DNA of 64,000 nucleotides from Tissierella sp. Yu-01 (GCF_029537395.1 NZ_CP120677.1:248001-312000), one strand, 5' to 3'. Positions 41,166 to 50,496 are shown, counted from the first letter of the stretch. The notes: a model not told the origin generated them from the letters alone. A program made the numbers and translations.

Positions 41166-42065
41166 ATGGAAAGAAGAGAAGCATTAGATCGCTTAACAAA
41201 CCTAGTAGCTAGTTTTACTGGCTTAGTGGGTAAACGACTTCCAGATGATGTTACAGCTAAGCTTAAGGAGTTAAGTGAAGAAGAATCTATGCCAATGGCA
41301 AAAATGATTTATGAGGCCATGGAAAAAAATCAAAATCAAGCTTTTGAGTTAGATAGACCATCTTGTCAGGATACAGGATTGATACAGATGTTCGTTCGTG
41401 TAGGATCAAAGTTTCCTTACATCGATGAGTTAAGCAATTTATTAACGGAAGCAGTTCAAAAAGCAACAAAAGAAGCTCCATTAAGACATAATTCAGTAGA
41501 AACTTTTGATGAATATAATACAGGAACAAATACTGGAACAAAATCACCATGGTTGTATTGGGACATTATTCCTGAGAGCGACAAGCTAGAGCTAGATGTT
41601 TACATGGCAGGTGGGGGTTGTTCTCTTCCTGGTCAAGGAAAGACATTGATGCCCGGTGAAGGATACGAGGGAGTTGTTAAATTTGTTTTAGATGTTATGA
41701 CATCTTATGGACTTAATGCTTGTCCTCCACTTCTTGTAGGAGTAGGTATAGGAACATCTATAGATTCAGCAGCTTATATGGCTAAAAGAGCGCTAATGCG
41801 TCCTGTTGGAAGTCATAATGAAAATCCATTGGCGGCACAACTTGAAACAGATATGACAAATGCTATTGACTCAATAGGATTAGGACCTCAAGGATTAAGA
41901 GGTAGTAAATCAGTAATGGGAGTTAATATTGAAAACTCTGCACGTCATCCATCTGTAATTTCTGTAGCTGTTAATGTTGGTTGTTGGTCACATAGAAGGG
42001 GAACAATCGTATTTAATAGTGACCTTAGTTATGAAATGATTACTCATAAGGGGGTAGAACTATGA
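41166..42065 (+). CDS. ttdA: L(+)-tartrate dehydratase alpha subunit
   Basis: The 299-residue protein matches TtdA block by block. It has [42 protein letters not shown] (first Fe-S cysteine), and [20 protein letters not shown]. It continues with [28 protein letters not shown] (second cysteine) and [16 protein letters not shown] (third cysteine). The three cysteines ligate the oxygen-labile 4Fe-4S cluster. With TtdB it dehydrates L-tartrate to oxaloacetate. It resembles TtdA more than class I fumarase alpha in the N-terminal region. GAGGAGG precedes the ATG and the stop overlaps ttdB. Confidence 0.9.
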   Translation: MERREALDRLTNLVASFTGLVGKRLPDDVTAKLKELSEEESMPMAKMIYEAMEKNQNQAFELDRPSCQDTGLIQMFVRVGSKFPYIDELSNLLTEAVQKATKEAPLRHNSVETFDEYNTGTNTGTKSPWLYWDIIPESDKLELDVYMAGGGCSLPGQGKTLMPGEGYEGVVKFVLDVMTSYGLNACPPLLVGVGIGTSIDSAAYMAKRALMRPVGSHNENPLAAQLETDMTNAIDSIGLGPQGLRGSKSVMGVNIENSARHPSVISVAVNVGCWSHRRGTIVFNSDLSYEMITHKGVEL

Positions 42066-42676
42066 AGAAAATTTTAAGCACACCAATTTCAAATGAAGAT
42101 TTAAAGGATATTAAAATTGGAGATGTTATTTATCTTAATGGATATATAGTAACTTGTCGTGATGTTGCTCACAGAAGACTTATAGAATATGGTAGAGAAT
42201 TACCTGTTGATCTTAATGGTGGCGCTATTTTCCATGCGGGACCTATCGTAAAAAAGGTAGAAGGTGAAGAAGATAAGTTTGAAATGATTTCTGTAGGGCC
42301 AACTACAAGTATGAGAATGGAAAAATTCGAAAAAGAATTTATAGAAAAAACTGGAGTTAAGATAATAGTTGGTAAAGGTGGTATGGGACCTAATACAGAG
42401 GAAGGTTGTCGTGATCATAAAGCTATACATTGTGTGTTCCCAGCTGGATGTGCAGTTTCTGCAGCTACTACAGTAGAAGAAATAGAAGAAGCACATTGGA
42501 CAGACTTGGGTATGCCAGAAACCTTATGGGTTTGTAGAGTTAAAGAATTTGGACCACTTATAGTATCAATAGATGCAGAAGGAAATAACATATTTGAGCA
42601 AAATAAGGTAGTCTTCAATGAACGAAAAGAAAAAGCATTAGAGGACCTATATACAAAAGTTAGATTTATTAAGTAG
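42062..42676 (+). CDS. ttdB: L(+)-tartrate dehydratase beta subunit
   Basis: The 204-residue protein begins [27 protein letters not shown] and has [56 protein letters not shown] and [27 protein letters not shown] and [20 protein letters not shown] follow, all characteristic of TtdB. The ATG overlaps the ttdA stop (ATGA), coupling the subunits. Confidence 0.9.
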   Translation: MKKILSTPISNEDLKDIKIGDVIYLNGYIVTCRDVAHRRLIEYGRELPVDLNGGAIFHAGPIVKKVEGEEDKFEMISVGPTTSMRMEKFEKEFIEKTGVKIIVGKGGMGPNTEEGCRDHKAIHCVFPAGCAVSAATTVEEIEEAHWTDLGMPETLWVCRVKEFGPLIVSIDAEGNNIFEQNKVVFNERKEKALEDLYTKVRFIK

Positions 42677-42772
42677 AATTCTTGAAACAACTAGATAGTT
42701 AGAATTGAATTTAATTAATTGGTGCATTTTAATAGATATTAAGATGCACCAAATTTAAAAAGGAGGAAAACG

Positions 42773-44137
42773 ATGTTAACTTTTTTAGCATTAGCAATGA
42801 TTATTGTATTTATAGTGCTATTATCAAAGAAAAAACTATCAGTATTTGCAGCATTAACACTTGTACCTTTTATTTTTGGAATTATAGCAGTTTTTGTTAC
42901 TGATAGCAGTATATTAGATTTGTTTCAATGGATAAAAGAGGGGATTTTTTATAAAGTTAATTCAGATACAGGAAAGGTCTCTATGGGTGTTATTTCACCA
43001 GCAATTACAATATTATTTTCTATTTTATATTTTGATATAATGTTGGGTGTTGGATTATTTGACCCTATTGCAGAATTCTTTATTAAAAAGGCTAAGGGTG
43101 ACCCGATGAAGGTTTTACTTTCAACAGTTGCCGTAGCCAGTGTAGTTTCACTAAATGGAGATACTACGACTACAATTATTATATGTGTTGCAGCATTCCT
43201 TAGCCTATATAAGCAGTTAAATTTAAAGTTAAGCTATTTAGCAATAATAATTGCCGCTCCAATAGGTATATGGAATCAGCTACCTTGGGGAGGACCAACA
43301 ATTGCAGCTGCTACCGCCATAGGTGTTGAAATAAGCGATTTATTTGCAGCTTTATTACCAGGGTTATTAGTAGCACAAGTTGCAGTTGTTCTAGTTACAG
43401 CATATCTTGGAAAGAAAGAAAGAAAGCGTTTAAATTTCAATCCGAGAGATGCAAAAATGGTATCAAAAGAACAACTAGATAAAATGCTATCAGCTATACG
43501 TGATAATCAACCTGAACTTAAGAGACCAAGGCTATATTGGTTCAACCTTATATTAACATTAGGTTCTTTAGCAATATTAATAAAGGGAGATATACACGGA
43601 TCTATAATATTCATGATTGCTTCAGTAGTTGCTCTTGCAGTAAACTACAAGACTGTTGAGGAATGTAATGATAGAATAGAAGCACTTGCTGATGATGTAT
43701 TACCTACTACTATAGTAACATTAGGAGCTGGAGTATTTTCTGGGGTGCTAACAGGAAGTGGAATGGCAACTGCTCTTGCTAACAGTATAGCAGGTATTAT
43801 TCCAACGTCACTTGGTTCACATATGGCTCCAATTTATGCAGTTATTGCAGCCCCTGCTATAACATTCCTTCCTCAGGATGCATTCTATTTTGGTATCGCC
43901 TCAGTTATCAAGGGAGTAATGTTACAGTTTGGAATTACTCCAATGCAGGCAGCTGTAGCTTCAATGGTAGGACAATCCTTTAGATTAATAAGTCCTGTTA
44001 TACCTGCTTTATACATGTTATGTGGCGAGACAAAACAAAATTTTGTAGATTTCCAGAAAGAATATATAAAATATTTTTGGGTAGTTTTAGTTGTATATTT
44101 AGCTGTTTATGGTATTACAGGTGCATTGCCATATTAA
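42773..44137 (+). CDS. CitMHS-family citrate/tartrate-type carrier
   Basis: The 454-residue protein has about 12 membrane helices with the CitMHS family pattern: LTFLALAMIIVFIVLLSKKKLS at the start, NGDTTTTIIICVAAF near residue 125, WNQLPWGGPTIAAATA near 165, and GAGVFSGVLTGSGMA and AAPAITFLPQDAFYFGI in the second half. CitMHS proteins carry metal-citrate or related dicarboxylates in symport with cations. Following ttdAB, it is the probable tartrate importer, unlike E. coli where TtdT is of another family. AGGAGG precedes the ATG. Confidence 0.85.
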   Translation: MLTFLALAMIIVFIVLLSKKKLSVFAALTLVPFIFGIIAVFVTDSSILDLFQWIKEGIFYKVNSDTGKVSMGVISPAITILFSILYFDIMLGVGLFDPIAEFFIKKAKGDPMKVLLSTVAVASVVSLNGDTTTTIIICVAAFLSLYKQLNLKLSYLAIIIAAPIGIWNQLPWGGPTIAAATAIGVEISDLFAALLPGLLVAQVAVVLVTAYLGKKERKRLNFNPRDAKMVSKEQLDKMLSAIRDNQPELKRPRLYWFNLILTLGSLAILIKGDIHGSIIFMIASVVALAVNYKTVEECNDRIEALADDVLPTTIVTLGAGVFSGVLTGSGMATALANSIAGIIPTSLGSHMAPIYAVIAAPAITFLPQDAFYFGIASVIKGVMLQFGITPMQAAVASMVGQSFRLISPVIPALYMLCGETKQNFVDFQKEYIKYFWVVLVVYLAVYGITGALPY

Positions 44138-44224
44138 TCAAACAATTAAAAATATTAAAAAATGTTGTTGACAGATATTAATTTAGGTGTTAAAGTTATA
44201 TTCAATAAATTAATTGTTGACATT

Positions 44225-44500
44225 GAAGAGAAGAGTAAGCATGTGAAAACTCTCACAGAGAGCCCCTATTTGGTGAAAAGGGGTAGAGGATAGCAAGCCG
44301 AACATGGTCTCAGAGTCTGAGTGTCGAATATTTTAGACATTCACGTAATGCACACGTTACAGTGCAAGAGTATTAATGGTTTTAATCCAGCGTACTTATT
44401 GAGGTATAGGCCGTGAGGTCTATATAAATTTAGGGTGGTATCACGAACATATAGCTTTCGTCCCTTTGTATAATCTACAAAGGGATGGAAGCTTTTTTTA
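44225..44500 (+). promoter_or_regulatory. T-box riboswitch, methionine specifier (AUG)
   Basis: The leader has the conserved T-box elements in order. These are the Stem I GA motif AGAGAGCC near 44257, the apical TTGGTGAAAAGG, and GGATAGCAAGCCGAAC. Then comes the specifier loop with AUG at 44304-44306 in GAACATGG, and the T-box bulge AGGGTGGTATCACG at 44432-44445. The terminator has stem AGCTT...TCCCTTTGTA/TACAAAGGGA...AAGCT and TTTTTTT at 44452-44498. Uncharged tRNA-Met should stabilise the antiterminator. The AUG reading fits the MetNIQ genes downstream. A TTGACA at 44168 is the likely -35 of its promoter. Confidence 0.9.
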
Positions 44501-44510
44501 TGCCCTTTAT

Positions 44511-44560
44511 GACCTAACCCGATTTACGGAGTGACTTTCTCCGTAAATCGATGGTAGGTC
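44511..44560 (+). other. Extra long hairpin between T-box terminator and the M20 gene
   Basis: GACCTA (44511-44516) and CGATTTACGGAG (44520-44531) pair with CTCCGTAAATCG (44539-44550) and TAGGTC (44555-44560): 18 base pairs with one internal loop. No T-run follows, and it ends about 20 bases before the ribosome site. It is not part of the standard T-box architecture; it may protect a processed mRNA 5' end. Function unknown. Confidence 0.7.
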
Positions 44561-44591
44561 AAACGCAATTATAACTAGGAGGAGAGATATT

Positions 44592-45788
44592 ATGACAAAT
44601 ATTAGAGATTTAATCGATAAGGTAGTTGGAGAGAAGGTAGAAGTTTATAAGAACATAGCATTACAGATACACGAAAAGCCTGAGGTAAGTAATTATGAAT
44701 TCTTTGCAAGTAAAGCTCTATCTGAGCAATTGGTCAAGGAAGGCTTTGATGTAAAGTTAGATGTAGCAGGACACCGTACAGGGTTTGATGCAAGATATAA
44801 GAGTGAAAAACCTGGGCCAACAGTAGTATTTTATGCTGAATATGACGCCCTTCCAGGTATTGGTCATGCCTGCGGACACAACCTCTTCGGAGCTACATCT
44901 TCATTAGCAGCAGTTGGACTTAAGGCGATAATCGACGAAGTAGGGGGAGAGATTAGAGTATATGGAACACCTGGAGAAGAAGGTGGAGAAAACGGAAGTG
45001 CAAAAGGTAGCTTTGTAAAGGAAGGATTCTTCGATGATGTGGATATTGCTCTTGGCGCTCATCCGGGCTATGAACACGGGTTAACTAGCACATCTTTAGC
45101 AAATGACCCGGTAGATGTGGAGTTCTTTGGAAAATCCTCCCATGCTGCAGGAGCACCAGAAAAGGGCATTAATGCTTTAGATGCAATCATACAAGTTTAC
45201 AATGCTAGTAATGCACTAAGACAACATTTAACAGATGATGTAAGGATTCATGGAGTAATCACAAATGGTGGTGAAGCAGCCAATGTTGTCCCTTATTATG
45301 CCAGTGCTAGATTTTATCTTAGAGCAAAATCAAGACCTATACTGTCAGATTTATATACTAAATTTGAAAATATCGTAAAGGGAGCAGCACTTCAAACTGG
45401 AGCAGAATATAAATTTGGTTTGTTCCAAAATAGTGTAGATAATGTGGTGCCAACCCCACTTTTCGATGAAGTCTATGAAAAGCATTTAAATAGATATGGT
45501 GAGTATATATCAAAGGATAATGTTAAAAAAGGAAGTGGCTCCACAGATGTGGGAAATATCAGTCAGGTAGTTCCGACGATTCATACAAATATCAAGATAT
45601 CTAATGAATATATTGCAGGACACAGTGTTGAATTTAGAGAAGCATCAAGAAGTGAATTAGGACTAAGCTCTATAGAATTAGGAGCTAAGATACTTGCCAA
45701 TACAGCATTGGATATTATCTTGGATTCAGATTTACTTGAAAGGATAAAAAAACAACACGCAGAAAATGTAAGTAATCAAAACGATTAG
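44592..45788 (+). CDS. M20-family metallo-amidohydrolase in the methionine regulon
   Basis: The 398-residue protein is of the M20D (aminobenzoyl-glutamate / N-acyl amino acid hydrolase) type. It shows EKPEVSNYEFFASKALSEQL, YAEYDALPGIGHACGHNLFGATS (metal ligands), GTPGEEGGENGSAKGSF (catalytic Glu-Glu), GAHPGYEHG and a dimerisation domain with FFGKSSHAAGAPEKGINALDA. It ends with the metal-binding GHSVEFREAS. A methionine T-box directly upstream and metNIQ directly downstream suggest it releases methionine from an N-acyl or dipeptide-like derivative taken up by MetNIQ. That substrate is inferred. AGGAGG precedes the ATG. Confidence 0.85.
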   Translation: MTNIRDLIDKVVGEKVEVYKNIALQIHEKPEVSNYEFFASKALSEQLVKEGFDVKLDVAGHRTGFDARYKSEKPGPTVVFYAEYDALPGIGHACGHNLFGATSSLAAVGLKAIIDEVGGEIRVYGTPGEEGGENGSAKGSFVKEGFFDDVDIALGAHPGYEHGLTSTSLANDPVDVEFFGKSSHAAGAPEKGINALDAIIQVYNASNALRQHLTDDVRIHGVITNGGEAANVVPYYASARFYLRAKSRPILSDLYTKFENIVKGAALQTGAEYKFGLFQNSVDNVVPTPLFDEVYEKHLNRYGEYISKDNVKKGSGSTDVGNISQVVPTIHTNIKISNEYIAGHSVEFREASRSELGLSSIELGAKILANTALDIILDSDLLERIKKQHAENVSNQND

Positions 45789-45798
45789 GAGGTATTAA

Positions 45799-46866
45799 AT
45801 GATTCAATTAATAGATGTTTCAAAAACCTTCAAAACAGATAAGACTAACGTACATGCAGTGAAGGATGTTAATCTAACTATCAATGATGGGGAGATATTC
45901 GGAGTAATTGGATATAGTGGTGCAGGCAAGAGCACCTTAGTAAGATGTATCAATCTTTTAGAAAGACCTACTAAAGGTCAAGTTCTTATTGATGGAGTTG
46001 ATCTTTTACATCTAAAGGAAAAAGAGTTGAGATTACATCGTCAGAAAATAGGAATGATATTCCAACAATTTAACTTGCTTGCATCTAGAACAGTACTTGA
46101 AAATGTAGCGTTTCCTTTAAGGTATAGAGGAATTAGCAAGGAAAAGATTACAGAAAAGGTATTATCCTTATTGGATTTAGTAGGTATTGCGGATAAGTCC
46201 AGTGCTTATCCTTCTCAATTATCAGGAGGACAAAAGCAAAGAGTTGCCATAGCTAGAGCTTTGGCAACTGATCCTAGCATTCTGTTATGCGATGAAGCCA
46301 CATCAGCTTTGGATCCCCAGACTATTAAATCAATTCTAAATTTACTAAAGGAAGTAAATAAAAAGCTAGGTATTACGATTGTGATTATTACACATGAAAT
46401 GAACGTTATAAAAGAAATATGCAATAGAGTCGCTGTTATGGAGGATGGTAAAGTAGTGGAATTAAATGATGTAATTTCAGTTTTCTCCAATCCTCAAGCG
46501 CAGATTACAAAGGACTTTATCAATAGCACATCAACTTTATCTCGTATTGACGAATTGATTAAAGAAAAATCAGATCTAGTTGAACTTGATGAAGATGAAG
46601 GGATTTGGAGATTGGACTTTTATGGCTCTGAAACTAAAGAGTCGATTATATCGGATATTTCAAAGAAATATAATATTAATCCAAGTGTTATTTTTGCAAA
46701 TGTAGAGGTTATTTCAGATACAGTACTAGGGTCCATAATTATTAGACTAAGAATATCGGAAAAGGTGGAGAAGGATGTAATACAGTATCTGAAGGATAAG
46801 CAAATTAGAGTAGAGGTGATAAAAAATGCTAGAGTTGTTAGAAAAGTATATTCCGAACCTGCTTGA
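45799..46866 (+). CDS. metN: Methionine ABC importer ATP-binding protein with NIL domain
   Basis: The 355-residue protein starts MIQLIDVSKTFKTDKTNVHAVKDV. It has Walker A GYSGAGKSTLVR (about 38-49), signature LSGGQKQRVAIARAL, Walker B ILLCDEATSALDP and the H-loop ITHEMNVIKEI. The C-terminal part (about 270-350, GSETKESIISDISKKYNINPSVIFANVEVI) is the NIL domain that binds methionine and inhibits transport when cytoplasmic methionine is high. It belongs to the T-box-controlled operon; its 3' end overlaps metI by 41 bases. Confidence 0.92.
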   Translation: MIQLIDVSKTFKTDKTNVHAVKDVNLTINDGEIFGVIGYSGAGKSTLVRCINLLERPTKGQVLIDGVDLLHLKEKELRLHRQKIGMIFQQFNLLASRTVLENVAFPLRYRGISKEKITEKVLSLLDLVGIADKSSAYPSQLSGGQKQRVAIARALATDPSILLCDEATSALDPQTIKSILNLLKEVNKKLGITIVIITHEMNVIKEICNRVAVMEDGKVVELNDVISVFSNPQAQITKDFINSTSTLSRIDELIKEKSDLVELDEDEGIWRLDFYGSETKESIISDISKKYNINPSVIFANVEVISDTVLGSIIIRLRISEKVEKDVIQYLKDKQIRVEVIKNARVVRKVYSEPA

Positions 46867-47506
46867 TTATTCAAGTGAATTTTTTAATAGTATTGGTGAA
46901 ACTTTGCAGATGCTATTTCTATCAGGAATATTCTCATTTATAATAGGACTCTTTTTAGGAACCCTGTTGGTAGTAACTAGAAAGGAAAATATTCTTGAAA
47001 ATGCAGTTATTCATAAGGTCCTTGATGGGATGGTTAATATATTTAGATCAATTCCCTTTGTTATATTAATTACAGCCTTAATTCCGTTGACAAAGCTTAT
47101 AGTCGGAACTTTTATAGGAGTAAAGGGAGCGATTTTTCCTCTTGTAGTGGGATGTACTCCTTTCTTTATTAGGCAGGTGGACATGGCACTTTCAGATATT
47201 GATAATGGTTTGATTGAAGCAGCTCAGTCCATGGGACTTTCTCCAGCTGGAATTATATTTAGGGTTTATCTTAAAGAGAGTATTCCTGCGTTGGCTCGCT
47301 CAACTACAATTACTACTATTAGCTTACTTGGTTTAACAGCCATGGGTGGTGCAGTAGGAGGAGGGGGACTTGGGTCCTTCGTAATCAGATATGGTCATAA
47401 TAGGTTTTATCAGGATATAACTTATGTTTCAGTTATAGTTATTCTGATTTTCGTTACAATAATTCAATTTATAGGCAATATTATTATTAAAAAAACAACA
47501 CATTAA
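46826..47506 (+). CDS. metI: Methionine ABC importer permease
   Basis: The 226-residue permease has five hydrophobic helices. The binding-protein-dependent transport signature EAAQSMGLSPAGIIFRVYLKESIPAL lies around residues 130-155 and GAVGGGGLGSFVIRYGHNRF near 180-200, both typical of MetI. The start ATG 46826 lies inside the metN reading frame, with GAGGTG upstream, so translation is coupled. Confidence 0.92.
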   Translation: MLELLEKYIPNLLDYSSEFFNSIGETLQMLFLSGIFSFIIGLFLGTLLVVTRKENILENAVIHKVLDGMVNIFRSIPFVILITALIPLTKLIVGTFIGVKGAIFPLVVGCTPFFIRQVDMALSDIDNGLIEAAQSMGLSPAGIIFRVYLKESIPALARSTTITTISLLGLTAMGGAVGGGGLGSFVIRYGHNRFYQDITYVSVIVILIFVTIIQFIGNIIIKKTTH

Positions 47507-47521
47507 AAGGAGAGACAAAAA

Positions 47522-48343
47522 ATGAAAAAAATAATTAGTTTAGTTTTAATTTTATCCCTAATATTAGTAGGTTGCAGTACTGGAGATAATACACCGGCAG
47601 AAGGTGATAATGTAGAAGGACCGACTGTTGTAAGAGTTGGATTGACAGGTAGTGATTCTAAGGTTTGGAATCATGTTAAGGAAGAAGCAGCAAAGGAAAA
47701 TATCGATATTCAACTTGTTTTCTTTGATTCTTATCCACTTCCTAATGCAGCTCTAAATTCCGGTGAAATAGATTTAAATTCATTCCAACATTATATCTAT
47801 TTAAACACGGAAGTTGAACAACATGGCTATGAACTATCAGTTATAGGGGAAACATCATTTGCACCATTAGGATTATATTCTAAACAAATTCAAAGTGTTG
47901 ATGAATTAGAGGATGGAGCTAAAATCGTAATTCCTGATGATGTTACCAATGGTGGAAGAGCACTATTATTACTTCAAGAAAATGGTCTGATAACAGTAGA
48001 TCCTGCAGCAGGTAATACTCCTACAATTAAGGATATCGAAAACCCTAGAAATTTTGAAATTATAGAGCTAGCTGCAACTAATATTCCTGCTTCATTAGAG
48101 GAAGTTCCACTAGCTGCAATAAACTCAGGAGTGGCTAGAGATGCAGGATTCATTCCAACACAAGATGCAATAGTATTAGAAGATTCTAACCCAGGAGAAA
48201 ATCCATATATCAATATTATAGTTGCTCGTACGGAGGATAAAGATAATGAAGTATATAATCGTATAGTAGAACTTTATCAGACAGATGCTACAAAAGCAGT
48301 TATTGAAGAGGATTCAAAAGGCTCATCAATTCCAGTTTGGTAA
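47522..48343 (+). CDS. metQ: Methionine-binding lipoprotein
   Basis: The 273-residue protein has a lipoprotein signal MKKIISLVLILSLILVGC with the lipidated Cys18. Its NLPA/MetQ fold is marked by VRVGLTGSDSKVWNHVKEEA, DIQLVFFDSYPLPNAALNSGEIDLNSFQH, APLGLYSKQIQSVDEL, DDVTNGGRALLLLQENGLI and NPYINIIVARTED. It delivers methionine, or related compounds, to MetNI. AAAGGAG precedes the ATG. Last gene of the T-box operon. Confidence 0.92.
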   Translation: MKKIISLVLILSLILVGCSTGDNTPAEGDNVEGPTVVRVGLTGSDSKVWNHVKEEAAKENIDIQLVFFDSYPLPNAALNSGEIDLNSFQHYIYLNTEVEQHGYELSVIGETSFAPLGLYSKQIQSVDELEDGAKIVIPDDVTNGGRALLLLQENGLITVDPAAGNTPTIKDIENPRNFEIIELAATNIPASLEEVPLAAINSGVARDAGFIPTQDAIVLEDSNPGENPYINIIVARTEDKDNEVYNRIVELYQTDATKAVIEEDSKGSSIPVW

Positions 48344-48402
48344 AATGGGATATAATTAATTTAAGTAGAAGGCTTGATTTTAAGAACTGAATAGATTTAT
48401 TT

Positions 48403-48446
48403 AAGAAAAGATGGAACAGAATTTTTAATTATGTTCCATCTTTTCA
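48403..48446 (+). terminator. Terminator after metQ
   Basis: GAAAAGATGGAACA (48405-48418) pairs perfectly with TGTTCCATCTTTTC (48432-48445) across a 13-base loop. Confidence 0.75.
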
Positions 48447-48706
48447 TATAAAGTATCTCTTTTACATATTTGAAATTGACAAGATACATGAGCAGGCGTT
48501 AAAGAATGAAAAAATTCCATCTACAGATAATCAGTATTGGATAGATAATGGATCAAATACGTGTTATTATTGCTGGAGACGGTAATTTATGGTAAGCTGA
48601 AATCAAATATCGTTTTACTTCAATTAGATTAGAACTCTAGTAAAAACGGATCATAAGTTTAGCTGGAGTATGCGATAAAACTTAAATTTCGTATGGGGGA
48701 ATAGAA
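48447..48706 (+). other. Intergenic region with a possible unidentified gene remnant
   Basis: A frame FEIDKIHEQALKNEKIPSTD continuing NQYWIDNGSNTCYYCWRR (about 48469-48580) has protein-like composition but no start or ribosome site, and I do not recognise it. The rest to the next gene shows no recognisable signal apart from a ribosome site GGGGG before ATG 48707. Confidence 0.3.
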
Positions 48707-49693
48707 ATGAAAATATGTGAATTTAGACCAATTGGTATTGGCGATATACCTGCAATGGTTGATCTGCTAGTATGTAGGCAAAATCTTGAGAGTAAGGTAT
48801 TTCCATTCCTGAAAAACAGCTGCCTCAATACAAAACATATCACGGATTTACTTGAAAAATTATTCGTTAATAGTAAAGCAATTGGGATAGGTGCATTCGC
48901 TAATGATCAACTGGTAGGTTATATAATAGGGAAGATAATGATTGATAATGGAAGAGGCAGGCATATATGGGTGCCCTATGAGGGGATTGCAATAAGAATG
49001 GATCAACCCTCAGAGCTGATAAGGAATCTATATGCAAATGTCTCCATTCTGTGGCTCGAACAAGGCTGCTTTAGTCACTATACTTTAGTACCTCTTGGAA
49101 ATCAGGTGTACTATGAGGCCTTCCTGCAATTAAGCTTTTTTATCCAGCAAGTACATGCGATAATGAACATTGAAGATTACAAGCCTTTTGAAAAAGTATC
49201 TGATGCAGATATTAGACTTGCCAATAAAAAAGATAGTGAAGCAATGGGTAGAATGTCTAGTATAATCCACTCACATCAAAATTCAGCACCTGTATTTGAA
49301 CCTGCCTTACCTGAAGTTGTAGTGCAGATAAAAGAGGGGTACAAAAGGTTAGTAGAGGATGATGAAGCAATGATCATTATTGCGGAAAAAGACATGAAGG
49401 AATTAGGATTTCAAGTATATGAGCCTATTACTTCAGATTTGATGGCACCTGACGATGGAGTAGAACTAAGTATTGCTGGTATTTATCCTTCTCTAATGAG
49501 AAGTGGTGTTGGTAAAAAATTAATGAATGTAGGTAGCAGGGTTGTGAAAGAAAAGGGATATAATAACATAATAACTGATTGGAGAATAACCAACCTTGCC
49601 TCTTCAACATTTTGGCCTAAGTGTGGATTTAAGCCAATAGCTTATAGAATGGTTAGATACATTGATTTAGTTAGAAAAGGGGAGAAATATTGA
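48707..49693 (+). CDS. Two-domain GNAT acetyltransferase preceding the TraB-like gene
   Basis: The 328-residue protein has two GNAT-like halves. The N-terminal half (about 1-160) has FANDQLVGYIIGKI as its core strand but a weak CoA loop. The C-terminal half (about 170-320) has ELSIAGIYPSLMRSGVGKKLMNVGSRVVKEKGY and WRITNLASSTFWPKCGFKPIAYRM, the active module. Its stop overlaps the start of the TraB-like gene, so the two form an operon. A truncated duplicate of that partner gene, with about 20 bases of this upstream region, lies at 558. Substrate unknown. Confidence 0.8.
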   Translation: MKICEFRPIGIGDIPAMVDLLVCRQNLESKVFPFLKNSCLNTKHITDLLEKLFVNSKAIGIGAFANDQLVGYIIGKIMIDNGRGRHIWVPYEGIAIRMDQPSELIRNLYANVSILWLEQGCFSHYTLVPLGNQVYYEAFLQLSFFIQQVHAIMNIEDYKPFEKVSDADIRLANKKDSEAMGRMSSIIHSHQNSAPVFEPALPEVVVQIKEGYKRLVEDDEAMIIIAEKDMKELGFQVYEPITSDLMAPDDGVELSIAGIYPSLMRSGVGKKLMNVGSRVVKEKGYNNIITDWRITNLASSTFWPKCGFKPIAYRMVRYIDLVRKGEKY

Positions 49694-50496
49694 GTTCAAA
49701 AAAAACAAAGTTGATAAATCATATCATTATTTTTATAGTATTTACAATTTTGATTGCTGTAATTACGTTATCCATTCTCTATTTCAAGTACATTCACAAG
49801 GAGAATAATCTTGTTCTATATATGAATGGAGATAATACGCAGAAAATCTATATTTTGGGGACAATACACGAATACCATTTCAAATCATATCTCAATTATT
49901 CTTACTTGGATGTGCAAAATGTAATTGAAAATATTAGGCCGGATTTGCTACTTTTAGAAGTTGATCAAGAAACATATAATGAATATGGTGTTGTTAAATC
50001 TCCTGTAGAAATGATTCCACTATGGTGCTACGCCTTAGAGGAAGGTATGAGTGTTAAAGGCGTTGATTGGTTTGAAGTAACAGAAAAAAGCAGGAGCTGG
50101 ACTACTAACAAGGAACGTGATGACCACATTTTTGAGAATATAATGGCAAGCGTAGAAAATGAATCTACTGTTTTAATTATTTTAGGATCCACACATAGAA
50201 TAGAGCAAGCAAATAGATTTGAGAACTCTGGATATAAGAAACATGAAATATTTAACAAACCAGCTTTTTTTATAAATGAAAGTATTGATAAGTTTGAATA
50301 TCCTGTAAATACTGTTGACGAGCTGGAAAAACAGATTGAGTATTGGGAAACAGTTGCACTTAATAAAAGTATAGCTGTAACTACTGAAAATAGTGAAGGG
50401 AGAAAATATTGGGTTAATCGATATAAAAAACTCACTACTTCATTACAAGAAATAAAGGAAGATATTATAGTTCCAAATCTGCTGGAGGACAAATAA
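49690..50496 (+). CDS. TraB/GumN (TIKI-like) family membrane-anchored protein, full-length copy
   Basis: The 268-residue protein starts at TTG 49690 overlapping the GNAT stop. It has one N-terminal membrane helix (about residues 10-31) and then a TraB/GumN-like domain with two GxxH motifs, GTIH at 57-60 and GSTH at 166-169 followed by Arg170. A conserved acidic strand PDLLLLE has Glu90. This set (two GxxH and a Glu) defines the TraB/PrgY/TIKI putative metalloprotease group. Some members inactivate peptide pheromones or signals outside the membrane, so an extracellular substrate is plausible. The 136-codon duplicate at 558-968 keeps only the first motif. Family assignment is by motif and moderately firm. 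Confidence 0.7.
   Translation: MSSKKTKLINHIIIFIVFTILIAVITLSILYFKYIHKENNLVLYMNGDNTQKIYILGTIHEYHFKSYLNYSYLDVQNVIENIRPDLLLLEVDQETYNEYGVVKSPVEMIPLWCYALEEGMSVKGVDWFEVTEKSRSWTTNKERDDHIFENIMASVENESTVLIILGSTHRIEQANRFENSGYKKHEIFNKPAFFINESIDKFEYPVNTVDELEKQIEYWETVALNKSIAVTTENSEGRKYWVNRYKKLTTSLQEIKEDIIVPNLLEDK

Noticed and set aside
44300-44310. Tryptophan (UGG) or histidine (CAU) as the T-box specifier
   Set aside because: Alignment to the usual GAAC-codon-purine pattern places AUG in the decoding position, and the operon is methionine-related.
44511-44560. The extra hairpin as a second intrinsic terminator
   Set aside because: No T-run follows the stem, and the T-box terminator is complete upstream.
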